A DNA stretch of 50,314 nt from Lachnospiraceae bacterium NK4A144 (GTDB taxonomy: Bacteria; Bacillota; Clostridia; Lachnospirales; Lachnospiraceae), in contig AUJT01000028.1 of NCBI GenBank assembly GCA_000424365.1, positions 1 through 50,314 of the forward strand, written 5' to 3'. The first letter of the stretch is position 1, and every line of letters starts with the position of its first letter. The notes beneath the pieces are model-generated. The model did no database searches. It was not told the origin of the DNA and saw nothing but the letters and a program-made list of their open reading frames with translations. The translations under genes were made by a program, and so were the position numbers. Positions 26,391 to 34,796 of the stretch are shown in pieces.

Positions 26391-27143
26391 TTATCCCTCA
26401 AGAGCATCTTCAAATTTTTTCCAAAGTTCGCCGTATCCCGGTGATGCAGGAGTGACGGGCTTGGGAATAGGATTTTCCAGATCTATCTTTAATTCTCCGT
26501 GTTTGGACATTAGCATAACGCGTGTTCCTAAAACAAGGGCTTCCTGAATATTGTGAGTGATGAAGATAACTGTTAGTTTTTCTTTTTCTGCTATTTCATG
26601 AAGCTCACGCTGGAGTTTATTTCGTGTCATGGCATCGAGAGCCGCAAAGGGCTCATCCATCAGCATGATGCGGGGGCGAAGTGCAAGTGCTCGGGCGATC
26701 GCTACACGCTGTTTCATTCCTCCGCTTAGCTGGTGAGGATAGAAGTCTTCGTATCCGGAAAGACCGATGAGTTCCAGATGTTTTTTTACGATCTTAGTGA
26801 GCTCGGCTTTATCGCGTATACCCATCTTTTTAAGAGGATATTCGATATTTCCGCGAACTGTTTTCCAAGGATAGAGCTGGTCAAAGCTCTGGAAAACCAT
26901 CATGCGATCCATGCCCGGCTTCGTTACTTTTTTTCCATCCACGAGGATCTCACCCTCATAGGATTCAAAACCGCAGATGCAACGTATAAGTGTTGTCTTT
27001 CCGCATCCGGAGGGACCGAGGATGGACAGGAAATCACCCTCGTTTATGCTGAAATTCATGTTGTCCAGTATGTTTTCAGAGTCCGGAGTGTCGTTATAGT
27101 TTTTTGTTAAATTACATACTTTAAGCAGTGCCTCAGTTGCCAT
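26391..27143 (-). CDS. ABC transporter ATP-binding protein (SsuB/TauB-like)
   Basis: A 250-aa single ATPase domain with Walker A GPSGCGKTT (about residues 43-51), Q-loop VFQSFDQLYPW, signature LSGGMKQR, Walker B IMLMDEPFAALD and switch His in FITHNIQEA. The Q-loop LYPW and D-loop FAALD type are those of the nitrate/sulfonate/taurine group. Its start overlaps the end of the permease gene by 11 nt, so the two are translationally coupled. Confidence 0.94.
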   Translation of the reverse strand: MATEALLKVCNLTKNYNDTPDSENILDNMNFSINEGDFLSILGPSGCGKTTLIRCICGFESYEGEILVDGKKVTKPGMDRMMVFQSFDQLYPWKTVRGNIEYPLKKMGIRDKAELTKIVKKHLELIGLSGYEDFYPHQLSGGMKQRVAIARALALRPRIMLMDEPFAALDAMTRNKLQRELHEIAEKEKLTVIFITHNIQEALVLGTRVMLMSKHGELKIDLENPIPKPVTPASPGYGELWKKFEDALEG

Positions 27144-27909
27144 TTTTTACAATACCCCACTTTCTTACGGTTTTTACTTCAATAGTGCGGAATACACCGT
27201 ATTCAACGACAAGACCTATAATGATGATAACAAGGAGGGAAGCGAAAACACCTGCTGTGTCAAGGTTTGTCCTCTTCATAAAAATGTACCATCCGATACC
27301 TGCGCCGCTTCCTGTTGTGCCAAATACCATTTCGATTGAAATAAGTCCACGCCAGGCACGAGCCCAGCCGACTCTCATGCCGGAGAGAACGCTGTTAAAG
27401 GAGGCAGGAAGATAGATTCCGGTTACGAGACCAAGCCCTGAAAGACCGATGTTTTTTCCGCTTTCTACATAGATTGATGGAACTGAGCGGAAACCATCAA
27501 GGATATTTCTGGACATGGGCCACAGAACACCGTGAACGACGATAACGATAACGGTTGTCTGCCCTATTCCGAACCAGAGGATAGCCAACGGTAAAAGAGC
27601 TATTCCGGGGATGAGGTCCATGACGGATACTACGAAATTGTAGATGTAATAGAAATGTTTGCTGACAACGGACAGACCGGAGAGGATAAAAGAAAGAATG
27701 ATGCCGATCCCCAATCCTTTTGTGATGAGTCCTAAAGAGTATAATGTGTAGCTCAGGAGATCGTTGTCGGTAAATCCGGTGATAAATGATTCTCCTATTT
27801 TTTCTAGTGTAGGAAACATCAGAGGTGCGCTGCTGGTCTTACTGACATATTCCCATATGGCGAGCAGTACAGCGACGAAGATCAGTCGTGTGAGTATTTT
27901 GTTTTTCAT
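27133..27909 (-). CDS. ABC transporter permease (SsuC/TauC-like)
   Basis: A 258-aa membrane protein with about six hydrophobic segments and the BPD_transp_1 pattern (ISVMDLIPGIALLPLAILWFGIGQ and the cytoplasmic loop YLPASFNSVLSGMRVGWARAWRGLISIE). It forms the channel for the importer encoded by the flanking ATPase and binding-protein genes. First gene of the transport unit, 70 nt after the LysR gene on the same strand. Confidence 0.93.
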   Translation of the reverse strand: MKNKILTRLIFVAVLLAIWEYVSKTSSAPLMFPTLEKIGESFITGFTDNDLLSYTLYSLGLITKGLGIGIILSFILSGLSVVSKHFYYIYNFVVSVMDLIPGIALLPLAILWFGIGQTTVIVIVVHGVLWPMSRNILDGFRSVPSIYVESGKNIGLSGLGLVTGIYLPASFNSVLSGMRVGWARAWRGLISIEMVFGTTGSGAGIGWYIFMKRTNLDTAGVFASLLVIIIIGLVVEYGVFRTIEVKTVRKWGIVKNGN

Positions 27910-27979
27910 AGATTAAGATCCTTTCTTAGTTTTTAATAAAAAACATATGACTTTTTATCATTTCATTACTTAAAAAAAC

Positions 27980-28924
27980 TCATTCATTTTCAAGATTTTT
28001 AGCGAGGAGATCGGTAAATGCGCGTCCGGCGGCTGAAACAGATTCCTGCTTTGAAGAACAGACGTAGAGCTGTCGTCTGCATTCTTCATTACCGACGAGG
28101 TAATAAGTCAGGTTTTTCATGCCGTGCGTTTTTACTATAGGAGACGGAGCAAGCGACATACCGGCACCGGCGGAGCTAAGAGAATAGCTCGTAAGTATCT
28201 GGTCTGCCGTGATGATCTGACCGGGCGTACTTCCTGCATCGCGAATAAGCTTTCGGAAAATCTTGCCAACGTTTTGCGTTTCGGCGAGGAATACAACAGG
28301 AAGTCCATTGAAGGTTTTGAGATCAACATGCGGTTTTGAAAAATCCTGAGAAAAAATTTCATTCTCCGTTAGCTGATATTCTTTTAATCCGGCATTTACA
28401 TCCCATTCTGACGGAACAACGAGAAGCAGTCGGTTTTCCTTTATTTTGCGGAAAGACAGTTCTTCGCTGTCAGGGACGGAAGGGGTAAAGAACAGATCGA
28501 TGTCGCCTGCAAGAACAAGTCGGGTAAGCTCAGGAACAGGTCGGTCTGTGATATGAAGTTTTATACCGGGATATTTCCTGGAAAAATCAGTGACGGTCTT
28601 TGGAAGATAAGTGGAATTGAAAAGAGTTGCACCACCCACAGTCAGTTCACCTGTTTCCAGATTTGTCATGTCCGAAATATGACGGACAAAATTTTGTTCA
28701 ATCCTAGCGTCCATCTCGCAATAATCAAGATAAGCCTTTCCAGCTTCAGTAAGCGCAAGAGGTTTGACGGAGCGATCAAAGATCTCGATATTGTAATAGG
28801 TCTCGATCTTTTTTATCTGTGCACTTATGGCAGGTTGGGAGACATTTAGGGCTGCAGCAGCTTTGGACATGTTTTTTATCTCTGCGACCGTTCGTATAAA
28901 AAGATAGGAATTTTTATTGTCCAT
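27980..28924 (-). CDS. LysR-family transcriptional regulator
   Basis: A 314-aa protein with an N-terminal LysR helix-turn-helix (about residues 5-65, MSKAAAALNVSQPAISAQIKKIE) and a C-terminal effector-binding domain of the LysR fold. It is upstream of and in the same direction as the transporter genes, and divergent from the aldo/keto reductase, so it may control either. Cys/sulfur-type or aromatic ligands are common for such regulators; none can be inferred here. Confidence 0.9.
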   Translation of the reverse strand: MDNKNSYLFIRTVAEIKNMSKAAAALNVSQPAISAQIKKIETYYNIEIFDRSVKPLALTEAGKAYLDYCEMDARIEQNFVRHISDMTNLETGELTVGGATLFNSTYLPKTVTDFSRKYPGIKLHITDRPVPELTRLVLAGDIDLFFTPSVPDSEELSFRKIKENRLLLVVPSEWDVNAGLKEYQLTENEIFSQDFSKPHVDLKTFNGLPVVFLAETQNVGKIFRKLIRDAGSTPGQIITADQILTSYSLSSAGAGMSLAPSPIVKTHGMKNLTYYLVGNEECRRQLYVCSSKQESVSAAGRAFTDLLAKNLENE

Positions 28925-29093
28925 TGCGGTGTCCTTTGGTATTTATAAAATTCGTTTTATCGTTTCATAATAATAAAATTATAAATCCTGGTTAAAATGT
29001 GTCAATGATAAAGAGGTTGATCCAATTGATAAAAATGGTGAAATGTAATATCGTGATGTCAGGGTCAAAAAAGACAACAGAAGGAGAAGGACA
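28925..29093. promoter_or_regulatory. Divergent LysR / aldo-keto reductase promoter region
   Basis: A 169-bp AT-rich gap with several dyads such as TTTATAAAATTC / GAAACG-flanked TAATAATAAAATTATAAA near 28940-28985. LysR regulators typically bind here, but I cannot fix one site. The half repeat of family a lies at 29053-29070. Confidence 0.35.
29053..29070 (+). repeat. Single end of a family a element
   Basis: GTGATGTCAGGGTCAAAA matches the left end of the elements at 511, 26054 and 35164. No partner end follows; the sequence runs straight into the ribosome site of the aldo/keto reductase. It could be a truncated copy. Confidence 0.6.
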
Positions 29094-30101
29094 ATGGCAG
29101 ATATTGCGAACGTGTATAAAGCTGGGGCAGAGCGGTACGAAAAAATGGAGTATAACCGCGTGGGAAAAAGCGGGTTGAAATTCCCGGCGATATCTCTGGG
29201 ATTTTGGCATAATTTCGGCAATAACGGAAGTTATGATAATATGAAAGCCATTTGCAGGACTGCGTTTGATAACGGGATCACCCAGTTTGATCTGGCTAAT
29301 AACTATGGGCCTGCATATGGAAGTGCGGAGACTAATGCAGGGCGGATTCTTAAGGAAGATTTTAAGCCCTATCGTGATGAACTGGTCATCACATCAAAAG
29401 CCGGTTATGATATGTGGGACGGACCTTACGGTAACTGGGGATCAAGAAAGTATCTCATCGCTAGCTGTGATCAGAGTTTGAAACGGCTGGGACTTGAATA
29501 TGTTGATATTTTTTATCATCACAGGATGGATCCTGAGACACCGCTTGAAGAAACCATGGAAGCTTTGCTTCAGATCGTTCGTAGCGGAAAAGCACTTTAT
29601 GCAGGCATTTCAAATTACAATAAAGAATTTACGAAGAGAGCAATGGAGATTGCAAAGGAGATACATCTGCCTCTTATCGTGAATCAGAGGCGTTATTCAC
29701 TTCTGGACAGAACTATAGAAAGTGATGGAGTAAAGGATTTCTGCGCGGAAAACGGACTCGGTATCATTGCTTTTAGTCCTATGGCGCAGGGACTTCTCAC
29801 TGATAAATACTTGAATGGAATCCCGGCAGACAGCCGTATGGCAAGGGATGGCAGATATCTTCACAAGAGTGACCTGACATCAGAAAAGCTGGAAAAGATT
29901 CGTGCTCTAAACGAGCTAGCATCTAAGCGTGGACAGTCTCTTGCGGAGATGGCTCTCGCGTGGATACTGCGTGACGGAAAAGTAGCATCAGTCCTCATCG
30001 GAGCATCCAGACCGGAGCAGATACTTCAAAATCTAAAGATAATCGGACACTGCGATTTCTCGGAGGAAGAACTCAAGAAGATAGATGAGATCTGTGGGTG
30101 A
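29094..30101 (+). CDS. Aldo/keto reductase (YghZ/L-glyceraldehyde-3-phosphate reductase-like)
   Basis: A 335-aa TIM-barrel reductase that uses NADPH. Family motifs are FDLANNYGPAYGSAE with the catalytic Asp and Tyr, ITSKAG with the catalytic Lys, FYHHRMDPETPLEET with the catalytic His, and VLIGASRPEQILQN for cofactor binding. The closest pattern is the YghZ/potassium-channel beta-like group that includes L-glyceraldehyde-3-phosphate reductase. Start after AAGGAGAAGG. It is monocistronic, divergent from the LysR gene, and followed by a terminator and a palindromic repeat. Confidence 0.9.
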   Translation: MADIANVYKAGAERYEKMEYNRVGKSGLKFPAISLGFWHNFGNNGSYDNMKAICRTAFDNGITQFDLANNYGPAYGSAETNAGRILKEDFKPYRDELVITSKAGYDMWDGPYGNWGSRKYLIASCDQSLKRLGLEYVDIFYHHRMDPETPLEETMEALLQIVRSGKALYAGISNYNKEFTKRAMEIAKEIHLPLIVNQRRYSLLDRTIESDGVKDFCAENGLGIIAFSPMAQGLLTDKYLNGIPADSRMARDGRYLHKSDLTSEKLEKIRALNELASKRGQSLAEMALAWILRDGKVASVLIGASRPEQILQNLKIIGHCDFSEEELKKIDEICG

Positions 30102-30111
30102 AAAAGTAGGA

Positions 30112-30146
30112 AAAGGTGTTGGTGCAAGTGCATCAGCGCCTTTTTA
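30112..30146 (+). terminator. Intrinsic terminator of the aldo/keto reductase gene
   Basis: AAGGTGTTGGTGC pairs with GCATCAGCGCCTT (several G-U pairs) around AAGT, then five T. Confidence 0.75.
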
Positions 30147-30151
30147 ATTTT

Positions 30152-30238
30152 CGGAGCACTTAGCGAGGTATTTTCGAGCTTAGTGCGTGTTATGCAAGTT
30201 CGCTTGGCGAGGTTTTGTCGAGCCTAGCGTAACTTGTT
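30152..30238. repeat. 87-bp double-hairpin repeat (family c), copy 1
   Basis: Two hairpins in tandem: GCACTTAGC...GAGCTTAGTGC and AAGTTCGCTTGGC...GCCTAGCGTAACTT, each with a GCGAGG...TCGAGC-type interior. A second copy of the same length lies at 39097-39183. The first hairpin is identical in both. In the second hairpin two base pairs have changed on both strands together. It stands right after a terminator. Confidence 0.9.
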
Positions 30239-30287
30239 GACGTAGACATACCTATATGGTATTTTAAATTAACCAAAAGGTTAATTT
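30237..30287 (+). promoter_or_regulatory. Promoter and operator of the toxin-antitoxin operon
   Basis: -35 TTGACG (30237-30242), 17-nt spacer, -10 TATTTT (30260-30265). Immediately after the -10 lies a perfect palindrome AAATTAACC-AAAA-GGTTAATTT (30266-30287) over the expected start of transcription. This fits autorepression by the helix-turn-helix antitoxin. Confidence 0.75.
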
Positions 30288-30309
30288 GAAATAAGAGGGT
30301 GATCAATAT

Positions 30310-30648
30310 TTGAAAATTACCTATGCCAATTCCAGGGTTGAAAAATATTTTACCGACTTCAATAAAATGAAAAAAGAGTTACCGTCGGATTGGGTAAGAA
30401 CAATAAAGAAACACATTGATAGATTGTCTGCGGCGGAATGCTTTGGAGACTTCCTTAAATTGGGTTTAGGAAAGCCTGAGCAGTTAAAAGGCTATAAAAA
30501 CATTAGATACTCATTGCATGTAGCTCCGCATGTGAGGCTAATAATCGAACCTGACGCAGATCAGGATACAATTATGATATGTGAGGAAATTGAGGTGGAA
30601 GGAGTGAGTGATTATCATGGCAGTAAAGAAAACTGGTATATCCCGTGA
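30310..30648 (+). CDS. higB: RelE/ParE-superfamily toxin, HigB-like
   Basis: A 112-aa small basic protein with the HigB pattern LGKPEQLKGYKNIRYSLHVAPHVRLIIEP. HigB toxins cut mRNA on the ribosome. The start is a TTG after GAGGGTGATC; no better in-frame start is seen, and a weak start suits a toxin. It is the first gene of the pair, as usual for hig loci, and overlaps the antitoxin by about 32 nt, giving translational coupling. Confidence 0.82.
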   Translation: MKITYANSRVEKYFTDFNKMKKELPSDWVRTIKKHIDRLSAAECFGDFLKLGLGKPEQLKGYKNIRYSLHVAPHVRLIIEPDADQDTIMICEEIEVEGVSDYHGSKENWYIP

Positions 30649-31711
30649 TCTTATAATACATCCGGGAGAAACAATTTTTGATATATTGGAAGAACGCGGT
30701 ATTTCACAAGCTGATCTTGCTGCCAGTACAGGTGTCTCGGCGGCTTATGTCAGCAATGTGATCGCTGGAAAAAAAGATATTTCGGCGAAGTTTGCTTTTG
30801 CATTGGAATACGCGCTAGATGTTCCTAAATCATTTTGGTTAAATCTTCAGGCAAATTATGATGCAGAATTATTGGAACTTAATGAGAATCAGACTATTAC
30901 AGAAGAGGAAAGAACAGCACGTGACGAGGTAAAAGATGTTGTAAAATACTTGCGAAATAAAGGGATAATATCGAAGAATGAGAAGAAAGACGAATCTATT
31001 CTTTCATTGCGGAAGGCATTAAAGATAAGTAATATTGCTAATCTTAAGGAATTGATTCCTACAGGTGCATTCCGGATGTCGAGTAGTGCCAGCATAAACC
31101 CGTATGTGTTAGGGGCATGGATAAGACTATGTCAGATTAGAGGAGAAAAACAAAGCCTGGATTCTGTGTTTGATGTAAAGAGAACAGATGAATTGATTTA
31201 TAAATTAAAGAATATAATGCTTGATAGAAATACGGATGTGCAAAAGGCACTAATGGAGGTATTTGCGCAGTATGGCATAGATTTTTCTATTGTTAAGAAT
31301 TTTAGAGGTGCTCCGGTTCAAGGATATGTTTCACTTAAAACGGATGGTTATCTTCAAATGGTTATTACACTCAGAAATTCTTATGCAGACATTTTTTGGT
31401 TTTCTGTATTTCACGAGTTAGGGCATATCGTTAACGGAGATATTTCCAGACAATCTAAATTTGTAGATTATGGAATGGATGAAAATAAAGAAAAAGCTGC
31501 AAATCAATTTGCTAGGGAGAGATTAATAAAAGAGCCTGACTATCAGTTATTTGTTAACGGTCACGATTTCTCGATTGAATCAATTAAAAAATTTGCGGTA
31601 GGTCAAAGAGTGATGCCATATATCGTGATTGGAAGGCTTCAGAAAGAGAGAAAACTGTCGTATAAACTTTACAGTGAATATAAGCTCAGATATAAGTGGG
31701 CGAATGAATAA
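30617..31711 (+). CDS. HigA-like antitoxin fused to an ImmA/IrrE metallopeptidase domain
   Basis: A 364-aa protein. Residues about 8-80 form an XRE helix-turn-helix of the HigA type (HPGETIFDILEERGISQADL, then VSAAYVSNVIAGKKDIS). The C-terminal part carries an ImmA/IrrE zinc peptidase motif HELGH (His266, Glu267, His270). HigA antitoxins are normally about 100 aa; the fused peptidase suggests regulated cleavage of itself or another repressor. Start taken as the ATG at 30617; a GTG at 30608 is closer to AAGGAG and also possible. Antitoxin role is inferred from the HigB partner and domain. Confidence 0.85.
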   Translation: MAVKKTGISRDLIIHPGETIFDILEERGISQADLAASTGVSAAYVSNVIAGKKDISAKFAFALEYALDVPKSFWLNLQANYDAELLELNENQTITEEERTARDEVKDVVKYLRNKGIISKNEKKDESILSLRKALKISNIANLKELIPTGAFRMSSSASINPYVLGAWIRLCQIRGEKQSLDSVFDVKRTDELIYKLKNIMLDRNTDVQKALMEVFAQYGIDFSIVKNFRGAPVQGYVSLKTDGYLQMVITLRNSYADIFWFSVFHELGHIVNGDISRQSKFVDYGMDENKEKAANQFARERLIKEPDYQLFVNGHDFSIESIKKFAVGQRVMPYIVIGRLQKERKLSYKLYSEYKLRYKWANE

Positions 31712-31746
31712 GTCCATTGAAAAAGCAGAATGTAGTGATTTTGAAC

Positions 31747-31794
31747 GTATCATTTTGATACCTTTTTATTATTAGTAAGGTATCAAAATGATAC
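31747..31794. repeat. Nested palindromes: two inverted copies of GTATCATTTTGATACC
   Basis: GTATCATTTTGATACC at 31747-31762 and its exact complement at 31779-31794, spaced by 16 nt. Each copy is itself a near-palindrome (GTATCA-TTT-TGATAC), so there are four GTATCA half-sites. No T-run follows. It lies between the toxin-antitoxin operon and the convergent mscL gene. It could be a hairpin that ends transcription or a double binding site. Confidence 0.8.
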
Positions 31795-31861
31795 TGTAAT
31801 TGGCAGAGCTTTTGATCAGTACCTATTTCTTCGTGAGAAACAGGAATTCACTCAGATTTGC

Positions 31862-32350
31862 TCATACCTCAGGTATAGCAGGGATTTCTGCTGTGCAGTG
31901 AGGGCATCTGGTAGCTTCGATGTGGATCTCTGACTTGCAGAAAGGACAGGTCTTGACTGTCGGTGCAGCCTCTTCCTCAGCGTCTTTTTTGGCTGAGAAT
32001 TTGTCGCGGACAGAATTCATTCCCTTTACAAGGAAAAAGATCACAAGTGCCATGAGCAGGAAATTGATCACAACAGTGATAAATACACCGTAATTCAATG
32101 TAGCGGCACCTGCCTCCTGCGCAGCGGCTAGTGTAGCATAGTGTGAACCATCGAGTGAGATGAACCAGTTCTCGAAATTGATACCACCGGTCAGAACACT
32201 GATCACAGGCATGATGATATCATTAACAAGAGAATTGATGATGCTCTGGAACGCTCCGCCGATGATAACACCGACTGCCATATCCATAACATTACCGCGC
32301 ATGATAAATTCCTGGAACTCTCCTACAAAACCTTTTGTCTTATCGGACAA
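31862..32350 (-). CDS. mscL: Large-conductance mechanosensitive channel with a C-terminal zinc ribbon
   Basis: A 162-aa protein. GFVGEFQEFIMRGNVMDMAVGVIIGGAFQSIINSLVNDIIMPVIS is the first membrane helix pattern of MscL, with the second helix near residues 95-120. MscL opens on membrane tension to release solutes after osmotic downshock. Beyond the usual end it carries two CxxC knuckles (CPFC and CPHC), a zinc ribbon. The start is taken as TTG at 32350, since AAAGGAGG lies 8 nt upstream; an ATG at 32449 would add 33 residues without a ribosome site. Confidence 0.9.
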   Translation of the reverse strand: MSDKTKGFVGEFQEFIMRGNVMDMAVGVIIGGAFQSIINSLVNDIIMPVISVLTGGINFENWFISLDGSHYATLAAAQEAGAATLNYGVFITVVINFLLMALVIFFLVKGMNSVRDKFSAKKDAEEEAAPTVKTCPFCKSEIHIEATRCPHCTAEIPAIPEV

Positions 32351-33011
32351 TTTTTTCGCCTCCTTTACTTGAGAATAAACGTATTGTTTGGTACGATCCG
32401 AAAAGCCCCTTGGCTTTGAAAGATCAGATACGTACGTATTTATGTACATTCTATCATTTTGGGTGTATTACGACAATTTGCTTTTGAGTATTTGAAAACA
32501 AAAAATAAAATTACACTGGATGTTCTAAGATTAATACAAAAATAACACAAGGAATCTAAATGTACTCAAAAGAAAACAGCGGTTACATAAAAATATTACG
32601 TAAACAAACATGAGTTACATAATATAATTACGTGAACAATTTAAAGTAAACCATAAAGCAATCTGATAAGTATACAATAACGCTGTTTACATGAATTCCG
32701 CCGTCGTTAGGACATATTTTTGCTATTGTAAGTAAACATAACTTTTTCACACTTTGTCGAATAATGAAATACAAGTTTGACAAAATGATTTCAAAAAAGA
32801 AAAAGTCTGAAAAAATAATTGATTTCCACACGAAAGAATGGTATCATTTATGAAAATTTAATGATTTAGCGTCCTAAAGTAAATAAAGGAAGGGTATCAA
32901 CGCAGGTATGTTCCGAAACAGGAACGCCTGCGTTTTTTATATAAAAACGCTATATTAGCGGCTGCCTTAGGGTGATGGGAACTGTTGACTGGTTTAGAGG
33001 AGGTATTAGTT
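32351..33011. other. Long AT-rich region between divergent mscL and symporter genes
   Basis: About 660 bp without a credible gene. It should contain the mscL promoter and a long leader for the symporter gene. A terminator-like hairpin lies at 32899-32938. I looked for a glycine riboswitch, often found before such symporters, and did not see its conserved core. Confidence 0.5.
32899..32938 (+). terminator. Terminator-like hairpin in the symporter leader
   Basis: AACGCAGG pairs with CCTGCGTT, with inner TTCC/GGAA, followed by six T. It is upstream of the symporter start by about 75 nt and has no gene before it on this strand. It may be an attenuator, or end a short RNA. Confidence 0.7.
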
Positions 33012-34538
33012 ATGATTGAAAAAATCTCAAGTATGAACGCATCTGTAAACGGGTTTGTGTGGGGAGTCCCTATGCTGATCCTGCTTATCGGTACCGGAAT
33101 AATGATGACCATTAGAAGTGGTTTTTTTCAGGTGTCCCACTTCAAACACTGGATACATCATACGATAGGCGCGATCTTTACAGATAAAAAAGTAACGGCA
33201 CATACAGAAAAAAAGGATAAATCAATAAGTCAGTTTCAGAGTCTTTGTACGGCTCTCGCGGCTACGATAGGAACAGGTAACATCGCCGGTGTGGCAGCGG
33301 CTATCGTATCCGGTGGTCCCGGCGCTATATTCTGGATGTGGATCGTATCGTTTTTCGGAATGATGACAAACTATTCAGAAAATGTACTTGGCATCTTTTA
33401 CCGCAGAAAGAACAGTAAGGGAGAATGGTGCGGCGGTGCCATGTATTACCTCAGAGAAGGTCTTGGTTCAAAGAAGGGCTGCGAAGCTATCGGCAAAGGG
33501 CTTGCCGGACTGTTTGCTTCTTTCTGTGTACTGGCATCTTTCGGTATCGGAAATATGACACAGGTAAATACAATCGCAGCAAATATGAATGCAGTATTTA
33601 ACATCCCGACATTCATCATCGGAATAATCCTCATGATCCTCGCTGCAATCGTAATCGTTGGCGGTATTAAGAGAATAGGTACTGTAACAGAAAAACTCGT
33701 GCCTTTCATGGCAATCGCTTATGTGATCGGTGCAGTAATAATCATCGCAGTAAATGCAGGACGTTTTCCTGCTGCTTTCGTGGCAGTCATCCGCGGAGCA
33801 TTTGCACTTAAGGCAGTTGGCGGCGGTATCGTAGGTTATGGCGTAATGCTTGCGGTTACATGGGGTATGAAGCGCGGCGTATTCTCAAACGAAGCAGGTC
33901 TTGGATCATCTGTAATGGTTCATTCAGCATCAAACGTAAAAGAGCCTGTAGCTCAGGGAATGTGGGGAATCTTTGAAGTATTTGCTGACACTATCGTTGT
34001 CTGCTCACTTACAGCATTTGCAATCCTCTGCTCAGGAGTAGTAAACCTCGAAGATGGAACAATGATCTCAGACGCAGCTTCCACCGCACTTGTATCTGAA
34101 GCATTCTCGACAGTATTCGGAAAATTCGGTGCAGGTTTCATCGCATTTGCGATCTTGCTTTTTGCTTATTCAACAGTTCTTGGCTGGAGCCAGTACGGAC
34201 TGCGTGCATTTGAGTATCTCTTCGGTGAAAAATCTACCATTATCTATAGAGTAGTATTTGTAGCATTCATCCTCGTAGGCGCAACAATGAACCTCCAGCT
34301 CGCATGGGATCTTTCAGATACATTTAATGGACTCATGGCTATCCCGAACCTTATCGGTGTAATCTCCTGCAGCGGAACAGTGCTTGCCATCACCAGGAAC
34401 TATGTAGAGAGAAAGATCAAAGGCAACACTGAATTAAGTCCTATGTATTCCGCATACGATGACATCCAGAATGCTCAGGAAGAAGCAAACGACGGAGATA
34501 TCTCTGATATAGAAGGAATAGAACCCGGATTTAATTGA
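33012..34538 (+). CDS. Sodium:alanine/glycine symporter (AGCS family)
   Basis: A 508-aa multi-pass membrane protein. Family signatures include SLCTALAATIGTGNIAGVAAA (with S and T in place), GPGAIFWMWIVSFFGMMTNYSE, and GMKRGVFSNEAGLGSS. AGCS carriers bring in alanine or glycine with sodium. The ATG at 33012 follows AGAGGAGG; an earlier in-frame ATG at 32985 has none. A terminator-like hairpin lies in the leader. Confidence 0.93.
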   Translation: MIEKISSMNASVNGFVWGVPMLILLIGTGIMMTIRSGFFQVSHFKHWIHHTIGAIFTDKKVTAHTEKKDKSISQFQSLCTALAATIGTGNIAGVAAAIVSGGPGAIFWMWIVSFFGMMTNYSENVLGIFYRRKNSKGEWCGGAMYYLREGLGSKKGCEAIGKGLAGLFASFCVLASFGIGNMTQVNTIAANMNAVFNIPTFIIGIILMILAAIVIVGGIKRIGTVTEKLVPFMAIAYVIGAVIIIAVNAGRFPAAFVAVIRGAFALKAVGGGIVGYGVMLAVTWGMKRGVFSNEAGLGSSVMVHSASNVKEPVAQGMWGIFEVFADTIVVCSLTAFAILCSGVVNLEDGTMISDAASTALVSEAFSTVFGKFGAGFIAFAILLFAYSTVLGWSQYGLRAFEYLFGEKSTIIYRVVFVAFILVGATMNLQLAWDLSDTFNGLMAIPNLIGVISCSGTVLAITRNYVERKIKGNTELSPMYSAYDDIQNAQEEANDGDISDIEGIEPGFN

Positions 34539-34617
34539 TAATTGATATGTTTTGAAACTGATAATCAGAAACACGCATTTACTGCGGGGTTCGTACGAAA
34601 GTTTTCACTGAACAGAA

Positions 34618-34650
34618 ATGGGCAATTTTTGAATGCGAAGCATTGCCCAT
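34618..34650. repeat. Hairpin with the TTTGAATGCGAAGCAT motif
   Basis: ATGGGCAA pairs with TTGCCCAT, and inside it ATGC-GAA-GCAT forms a short hairpin after TTTGA. The inner motif is the same as in the large elements at 34797 and 45948 (TTTGAGATGCGAAGCATC). Confidence 0.65.
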
Positions 34651-34687
34651 GTCAAAAGTCATGATTATCTAAAATAGGACCTATAAA

Positions 34688-34732
34688 AGCTGAGAACCTG
34701 TGATAAATTCGAAGGATTCTCAGCTTAGTTTT
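34688..34732 (+). terminator. Intrinsic terminator of the symporter gene
   Basis: AGCTGAGAA pairs perfectly with TTCTCAGCT, followed by TAGTTTTT. It lies 150 nt after the symporter stop; the stretch between holds the small hairpin at 34618. Confidence 0.75.
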
Positions 34733-34796
34733 TATTCAAGAAAATAAGTTGGTATATTAGATTCTAACCATGTTGTTTCCAGTAGTGAAAACGTAA

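Noticed and set aside
29053-29093. Family a end as part of a promoter for the aldo/keto reductase
   Set aside because: No -10 or -35 lies within it; it seems to be only a truncated repeat next to the ribosome site.
32450-33011. Glycine riboswitch before the AGCS symporter
   Set aside because: Neither aptamer core nor the usual tandem layout could be found by reading the leader.
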